DNA of 64,000 bases, from contig OW285197.1 of assembly GCA_935421135.1 (NCBI GenBank), positions 13,459,223 to 13,523,222 on the forward strand, in the 5' to 3' direction. Positions 60,201 through 64,000 of the stretch are shown piece after piece. This DNA comes from Bugulina stolonifera. Taxonomy: Eukaryota; Bryozoa; Gymnolaemata; Cheilostomatida; Bugulidae. The notes beneath the pieces were generated by a model. That model searched no databases, had not been told where the DNA came from, and saw only the letters and a list, made by a program, of their open reading frames with translations. The translations under genes and the position numbers were made by a program. Numbering within the stretch: the stretch's first letter is position 1; every line of letters starts with the position of its first letter.

Positions 60201-60273
60201 AGTCCTAAACTACATGGGAGATAATAATTATGCTTCTACTTTCAGCAACTGTGGAAAAGGGTGGAACAAATAA
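57246..60273 (+). CDS. small secreted protein with C-terminal ShKT domain
   Basis: Six exons (57246-57264, 57868-58007, 58189-58329, 59459-59570, 59921-60035, 60246-60273) join with matching phases into 184 codons. Residues 1-21 form a signal peptide (MASNAIVYLVLLASATCC, cut near VSA/ND), split by intron 1. Residues of about 22-145 form a compact beta-rich region I do not recognise (GTVQVTVSVTDQDTGKSV). The last 40 residues carry six Cys in ShKT spacing (LCDD, SSCENYA, GMC, F..FLKQNC, FTC, NCG), the fold of sea-anemone ShK and of many animal metalloprotease and matrix proteins. The presence of the domain does not show toxicity; the channel-blocking dyad cannot be assigned with confidence. Poly(A) signal AATAAA at 60383-60388. 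Confidence 0.85.
58318..58506 (+). repeat. tandem copies of an exon end with its splice donor
   Basis: CAAGGGGTGGATGTAAGTAG, the 3' end of exon 3 of the ShKT gene plus its donor, recurs at 58375 and 58427, with a partial copy lacking the donor at 58494. Spacings are 57, 52 and 67 bp. The first step is 57 bp and stop-free, so use of the second donor would add 19 codons in frame; the third donor would not keep the frame. Confidence 0.85.
58500..58888 (-). mobile_element. tRNA-derived SINE
   Basis: The minus strand begins GGGGTCGAGATAGCTTAGTT (box A TAGCTTAGTTGG at 58866-58877) and has a box B-like GGTCTAATCCC at 58824-58834, the RNA polymerase III internal promoter of a tRNA head. A body of about 300 bp follows to the left with no tRNA similarity. 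Located in intron 3 of the ShKT gene in antisense orientation. The left end is approximate. Confidence 0.65.
59064..59218. repeat. CATGTA hexanucleotide microsatellite
   Basis: Alternating purine/pyrimidine repeat; the left part is CCATGTACATGT (12 bp), the right part pure ACATGT. Lies in intron 3 of the ShKT gene. Met-Tyr frames through it are artefacts. Confidence 0.95.
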
Positions 60274-60814
60274 ATCTACACTACCCCTCCAGCGACTGTG
60301 AAACCCTAACCAACCAATCAGGCGCTGCCAATGGACACATCTGTCTCTGACTTACAAACACGTTTGTGTTAGTTCACTAATGAATAAATCAGGGCACAAC
60401 AGACACCAATCTTATATTTCATTCCATTGCACAGTGCATACATATTCCCCAGTTTGCAGTTCCCTACATGAAAAGCAGATGCAAATACACTAATTGTACA
60501 ATAATATGGTAATGATCTTTAGAACTGGAAAACTGACAAACAAAAATGACTGCAGGATTGAAAGACCTGAGTTTGGGTTATGTGGGATGCAGCCAGTGAT
60601 GTTAACACTGAAAAATATGCCATGGTCCATAGTAGAGTGCAGTTCAGTTTGGAGTTACTTACTCTTGTTAAAGAGTGCAGGGAATAATAACTCTATATAA
60701 AGTACAGACAAATTACAGACTGTATGAAATGACCTATGAACATACATGTAATCAACAGCTGCATGATTACATGTATCTAAATCTAGTTATTATCAACTGA
60801 AAGACAGTCTAGAT

Positions 60815-61702
60815 CAGGGCTGGCCAAACTGTGGCCCACGGTGGGCCAAACTGTGGCCCACGGTGGGCCAAACTGTGGTCCACGGTGGGCCAAACTGCGG
60901 GCCAAACTGCGGGCCAAACTGTGGGCCAAACTGTGGCCCACGGGCCACAGTTTGGCCCACCTACTCATTTTTGGTGGCCCACTTGAGTTTTGTGTAAAAC
61001 TGGCATTATTAGTATTTTTATTTGGTGCAGTAAACAAGATGAATTTACAACAGAGACTTGTTAATTGTGTCCCAAGAATCATAGAGCTCTGCCCCATGTA
61101 ATATAAATAGAAATTGCAAATGTGTAAATATAATTTGGCCAGTTCAGTAATTTGAATAAGTTACATGTAAGTGAGCTGATCAAGTGTCCGATACACACGG
61201 AACCACTTGAGGGGGGGAGGGGGGGGGGGGGTGGAATGGTTACATTAAAAATGTGTGCAGAGATTTTTCAATGTTGACGATATCGACTTGGACAAAGGTC
61301 ACATTTTTATGGCTGACAAGTGTGGAAAGATACCTACTCACGGTGTTTGCAGTAACCTACCATTGTAAATCTGCTTTCTCAAACCAAAACTTCACAGAAC
61401 ATGCACATTCAGCAAATAGAAAAAAGACTTTTTAAGTAGCTGTGTAGCTAAACAGCGGCTTTGTCTGTCACTATTTTTAAATACTGGCAGGTCAAGTTAT
61501 GTTTTAATGCTAACTTATTTGTTCTTTTCATTTTTCCTCTGCTGAATGAACATGCAGATATCAATAATTTCGACCCCTGTCTAACTATATATTTATTAAA
61601 CAAGAATAAAGTGGACTGCCTCAGGTATGAGAATTTCAAGAATTTGAGAATTTGAGAACTTCATATAATATGGCTGCTTCAAAAGAACTTTGACCGGCCC
61701 TG
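60815..61702. mobile_element. 888-bp hAT-type transposon with GTCTAGAT duplication
   Basis: Starts CAGGGCTGGCCAAA and ends TTTGACCGGCCCTG, imperfect terminal inverted repeats, flanked by GTCTAGAT (60807-60814 and 61703-61710). The 8-bp duplication and CAGGG end are hAT hallmarks. The left subterminal zone is an array of GGGCCAAACTGTGGCCCAC-like units with a 16-bp hairpin (60937-60955 region). Right-end frames (DCLRYENFKNLRI and others) may be worn pieces of the transposase C-terminus, but no intact gene remains. Confidence 0.85.
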
Positions 61703-61710
61703 GTCTAGAT

Positions 61711-62330
61711 GTACAAATAACAAACCAGTACTTTTGATATTTATTCACTGGCAACTAGCATAATATTGTATCCATAGTAACTACAGTATTTCTCGTCCAA
61801 ACAAACTTATTATAGTGGTTGTTGTTGACTGCTGGTCATGTGTGTGGTGAATTTACAGGCAATCAGTTCCTCGAGTTTGACAGGTGATCGACAGGTAATT
61901 GACAAATGATTACATATCTCTGACACAAAGCTTCCACAAGGCTCTAACATACATGTATACTGTGTAGTAATTACTAGGGATCACCAACACTGCTTCTACA
62001 TGTCATAGTAAGCTGTTCAGCTGCTGCTATATTGAACCTATTAGTGCAATATGAAGGCCATGGGGGATAACCTACCTCCCTACCCATTCCACCAAGCCTG
62101 TTAAAATAGTTCCTATGTGATCATCTAGTATGTCAGGTGGGAGTAGTATAGTCAGTGCACTTCTAGACAGACACGCACTCATTGACCCCTGTTTTCAACC
62201 AATCACAAGCCGGTATTTCCGATTTCAACCAATCACAGAAGGGCACAAAAATTTTGCACACGACCTTGCCAAGGTCACCCCAAAATCCCCCCTTCTGATT
62301 GGTCGAAAAAACATTTGCACACTTGACCCC
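61711..62330. other. intergenic with three CCAAT boxes
   Basis: From about 62190 the sequence has AACCAATCACAAG, AACCAATCACAGAA and, inverted, CTGATTGGTCG, a cluster typical of NF-Y-bound promoters. It leads into the C-rich segment. No gene is identifiable downstream in this window. Confidence 0.4.
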
Positions 62331-62830
62331 GAACCCGGCCACGACCCCTTCCCTCCCTCCTTCCCGCCCTCCTCCCCCTCCCCCACCTCCCACTCCTCCC
62401 CCACTCCCCGCCACCGCCCTCGTCCCCTCCGCGCCACCGCCGTCGCCGCCGCTGCCACCGCCGCCCTCACCGCCGCCGTCGCCGCCGCCACCACCGCCCT
62501 CACCGCCGCCGCCGCCACCGCCGCCACAACCGCCACCGCCGCCACCGCCGCCACCGCCGCCACCACCACCGCCGCCGCCGCCGCCACCGCCGCCGCCGCC
62601 ATCACCGTCATCACCGCCACCCCTCCTCCACCGCCGCCCACCCTCCCCCCGCAACCCCCACTCACCCGAACGACCGATCGTTTGAGGCGGTCAAGCCGCG
62701 TCCGCCCACGTTGCGTGCGGCGCCGACCGTACACGTGGAGGCGACGCCGGTGCCCCGTATCCACCGGGCCAAGCGACTAGGCAGCGGCCCGCCGCTTCTC
62801 CCGAGCCCTCCACTCGAAAAGCTTGTGATC
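62331..62830. repeat. C-rich then CCG-rich low-complexity segment
   Basis: The first 100 bp are almost pure pyrimidine (CCCTCCCTCCTTCCCGCCCT), followed by about 200 bp of CCG/CCA/CCGTCG triplets and then about 130 bp of ordinary but very GC-rich DNA, in sharp contrast to the AT-rich genome around it. Open frames of 128-216 codons here (poly-Pro, Ala/Thr, or Gly on the other strand) are compositional. The strand asymmetry could support triplex, i-motif and G-quadruplex structures. Confidence 0.75.
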
Positions 62831-62874
62831 TAAACGAGCGAATTCGGCTGCGCTTCGCCTACGGCTCTCATTAG

Positions 62875-62946
62875 CGATAAGAAGAAGTACTACGGAAGGC
62901 TTGGTTTCAGCGATAAGAAGAAGTACTACGGAAGGTTTGGTTTATG
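62875..62946. repeat. short direct repeat (GCGATAAGAAGAAGTACTAC)
   Basis: Two tandem copies of a 37-bp unit at the right border of the GC-rich segment. Confidence 0.85.
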
Positions 62947-62949
62947 ATG

Positions 62950-63800
62950 CGCATTGCATTGTTAATAAAGAAATGTGTAAAGTCTTGGCTATAAATATAC
63001 TGATGGGAAGAAGGGTTGTTTCTATGATATACATTGTATTGACAACAAAGAACCGTGTGCATGTGTTAAGTCAGCATATATAATACATTAAATAAACTTT
63101 TCGCAATGGTGACAATAGAATGAATAAAAGATTGTGTACACGTGTTAAAACACAATTGAAAGAATAAAAGACACATATTTAAAAGAGTATGTCATATCTG
63201 TTATTAGCAAGGAAGTCTGTGTGCATGTGTTAAGACAGTGTATATTATACATTAGATAAACTTTTCACAATAGTAGCAATAGAATAAATAAAAGGTTGTG
63301 TGCATGTGTTAAGTCAGCATTATGTAATATATTAAATAAACTTTTCACAATAGTAGCAATAGAATAAATAAAAGATTGAGTGTATGTGTTAAGTCAGCAT
63401 TATGTAATACATTAAATACACTTTTTACAACACTAGCAATAGAATGAATAAAAAAGCTACATATGTAAAGGAGTATGTCATAGCTATTGTTAGCAAGAAA
63501 AGTCTGTGTACATGTGTTAAGGGCAGCATATATAATACATTAAATAAACTTTTCACAATAGTAGCAATAGAATAAATAAAGATTGTGTACACATGTTGAA
63601 ATATCATTATAATATGATTTAAACACAATTGAAAGAATAAAAGACACATATGTAAAGGAGTATGTCATAGCTATTATAGCAAGAGACAGCTGTGTGCATG
63701 TGTTAAGTCAGCACATATAATACATTAAATAAACTTTTTACAATAGTAGCAATAGAATGTATAAAAGGATGTGTATAAGTGTTAGAATACCATTATATAA
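62950..63800. repeat. AT-rich imperfect tandem repeats
   Basis: The motifs CATTAAATAAACTTTTCACA, GTAGCAATAGAATAAATAAA and TGTGCATGTGTTAAGTCAGC recur about six times in the same order, with units of roughly 85-100 bp and longer composite units of about 200 bp that also carry AAGACACATATGTAAAGGAG. This is a degenerate satellite. No gene seen. Confidence 0.8.
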
Positions 63801-64000
63801 TAATTTAAAAAAATAATTTTAAAAAATCCTCACTGATTTGCTATCACATAAAAGTAAATGCAGAGGGAATGAGACACTATAGAGAGAGAGTGGGAGAAAG
63901 AGAGTGGGAGAAAAAAGAAAAAAACTAAAGAAAGATGATTAGAGCTTTTCTTCACTGACTCGAAGGTAAGCTTCAGCTTGTGCTATTACCTCTCTGTGAT
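63801..64000. other. window end, no gene seen
   Basis: A purine-rich stretch (GAGAGAGAGTGGGAGAAAG) and ordinary AT-rich DNA. Nothing supported. Confidence 0.4.

Noticed and set aside
62130..62780. Frames of 128-216 codons (poly-Pro, poly-Ala/Thr, poly-Gly)
   Set aside because: Purely the result of CCG/CCT-rich composition; three frames are open at once.
62680..62830. Possible ribosomal RNA fragment
   Set aside because: GC-rich, but I could not match it to conserved 18S, 5.8S or 28S segments on either strand.

Overview
The window looks like nuclear DNA of an invertebrate animal. It is AT-rich and gene-poor by bacterial standards, split by many short GT-AG introns, and full of minisatellites, TACATGTA-type microsatellites, non-autonomous DNA transposons, tRNA-derived SINE-like pieces and a Penelope-type retroelement remnant. 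The protein modules (sushi/CCP, ShKT, thrombospondin type 1, long runs of small cysteine-rich repeats) are metazoan. A sponge or another marine invertebrate is plausible, but I cannot fix the taxon.

Layout: 1-1.6 kb holds the last three apparent exons of an unrecognised + strand gene. From 1.6 to 10.5 kb I see no convincing gene. That stretch holds a small hAT-like MITE, several tandem arrays, a 459-bp near-perfect inverted repeat made from a Penelope-like (GIY-YIG) fragment, and a Z-DNA-prone alternating purine/pyrimidine tract. From 10.6 to 13.1 kb lies a complete + strand gene for a small secreted four-sushi-domain protein with a TATA box. From 13.1 to 15.5 kb are minisatellites and a diverged copy of that gene's 3' UTR.

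From 15.6 to 56.0 kb one very large - strand gene fills the window, with about 79 exons that I could join by splice sites and phase. It encodes a predicted type I membrane protein of about 5,170 residues as assembled. In order: signal peptide, two large unrecognised ectodomain blocks separated by a thrombospondin type 1 repeat, two more TSP1-type units, a tiny exon with a furin-like RTRR site, some 50 exons of small cysteine-rich repeats with Gly-, acidic- and Thr-rich linkers, one transmembrane helix and a basic, coiled-coil-like cytoplasmic tail. One exon has grown to 2.7 kb through 46 copies of a 57-bp unit. The unit stays in frame and carries a 5' splice site in every copy.

From 57.2 to 60.3 kb a divergent + strand gene encodes a small secreted protein with a C-terminal ShKT domain. 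From 60.4 kb to the end I find a hAT-type element with an 8-bp target duplication, a C-rich/CCG-rich segment next to CCAAT boxes, and AT-rich repeats, but no supported gene.

A theme across the window is tandem duplication that captures gene landmarks: exon ends with their splice donors (three cases), an acceptor tract, and a stop codon.
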